This document shows, piece by piece, positions 63,999 to 64,000 of a stretch of 64,000 nt of DNA (position 1 is the stretch's first letter; each line of letters starts with the position of its first letter). Below the pieces are notes generated by a model. The model searched no databases. It was given only the letters and a program-made list of their open reading frames with translations, and was not told the origin of the DNA. The translations under genes were made by a program, and so were the position numbers. This DNA comes from Planctomycetota bacterium (lineage in GTDB: Bacteria > Planctomycetota > B15-G4 > SIAN01): positions 95,552 to 159,551 of the forward strand of contig SIAN01000004.1 in the NCBI GenBank assembly GCA_009691715.1, in the 5' to 3' direction.

Positions 63999-64000
63999 TT
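63906..64000 (+). repeat. attC recombination site of cassette 3 (truncated by window end)
   Basis: Outer core ATCTAAC (63906) and the start of GTT (63998-64000). Its arms differ in sequence from the other two sites, but pair equally well: AACCTG-A-CGAAG with CTTCG-CAGGTT. A 63928 is unpaired. These are compensatory changes. Confidence 0.9.

Overview
This 64 kb window comes from the chromosome of a high-GC Gram-negative bacterium. An outer membrane is implied by an Mla-type ABC transporter, a secretin and several lipoproteins. A Planctomycetota-like lineage would fit the mix of an N-acetylornithine carbamoyltransferase, pectate-lyase-like beta-helix secretory proteins, DUF4388/MglA/roadblock modules, sigma-54 activators and a chromosomal integron. 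No 16S rRNA or other placed marker is present, so the taxon is inference. Because of the GC content, long antisense open frames occur everywhere and are not genes.

Layout. 0.3-3 kb: RNase D and, divergently, a degenerate sigma-54-type AAA+ regulator. 3.1-9.3 kb, minus strand: a beta-helix exported protein, a GSA-aminomutase-like enzyme, and a tightly coupled argF' (N-acetylornithine carbamoyltransferase)/GNAT pair headed by a Gfo/Idh/MocA oxidoreductase. 9.4-16.3 kb: endonuclease III, a GT4 glycosyltransferase, a large tandem sugar-kinase/glycosyltransferase fusion, a fused IspDF and RuvC. 16.3-20.9 kb: a structured intergenic region, a CAU tRNA, the nuoB-C-D-I operon and a divergent RimK-like ATP-grasp gene. 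21-30 kb: a cyclophilin lipoprotein, a secretin with a coupled small exported protein, and a 1951-residue membrane-bound sigma-54 activator. 30-38 kb: cold-shock protein, PNPase with a long glycine-rich tail, rpsO, queC and a large Ig-like-repeat lipoprotein.

38-46 kb: a sugar nucleotidyltransferase, an Mla-like ABC operon (STAS-MlaE, MlaF, MlaD, PqiC-like lipoprotein), and two coupled TPR proteins. 46-52 kb: a five-gene operon encoding a DUF4388/TPR protein, a TPR/roadblock-like protein, an MglB-like roadblock protein, a tail-anchored MglA-like GTPase and a second roadblock protein. This looks like a membrane-associated small-GTPase regulatory module. 52-60 kb: gcvH-gcvP, transaldolase, a SurA/PpiC-like chaperone and a carboxymuconolactone-decarboxylase-family protein.

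60-64 kb: an integron. An integron-type tyrosine recombinase reads in the same direction as three consecutive gene cassettes. Each cassette is bounded by a GTTRRRY core that is exactly complementary to the RYYYAAC core of its own attC. The three attC sites fold into hairpins with a conserved unpaired A, and their arms show compensatory changes. The cassettes encode an unknown protein, a zinc-ribbon protein translationally coupled to a small membrane protein, and a protein resembling class III nucleotidyl cyclases. This integron, running off the right end of the window, is the most unusual mobile system here. The tail-anchored GTPase operon, the giant sigma-54 sensor and the kinase-glycosyltransferase fusion are the next most interesting loci.
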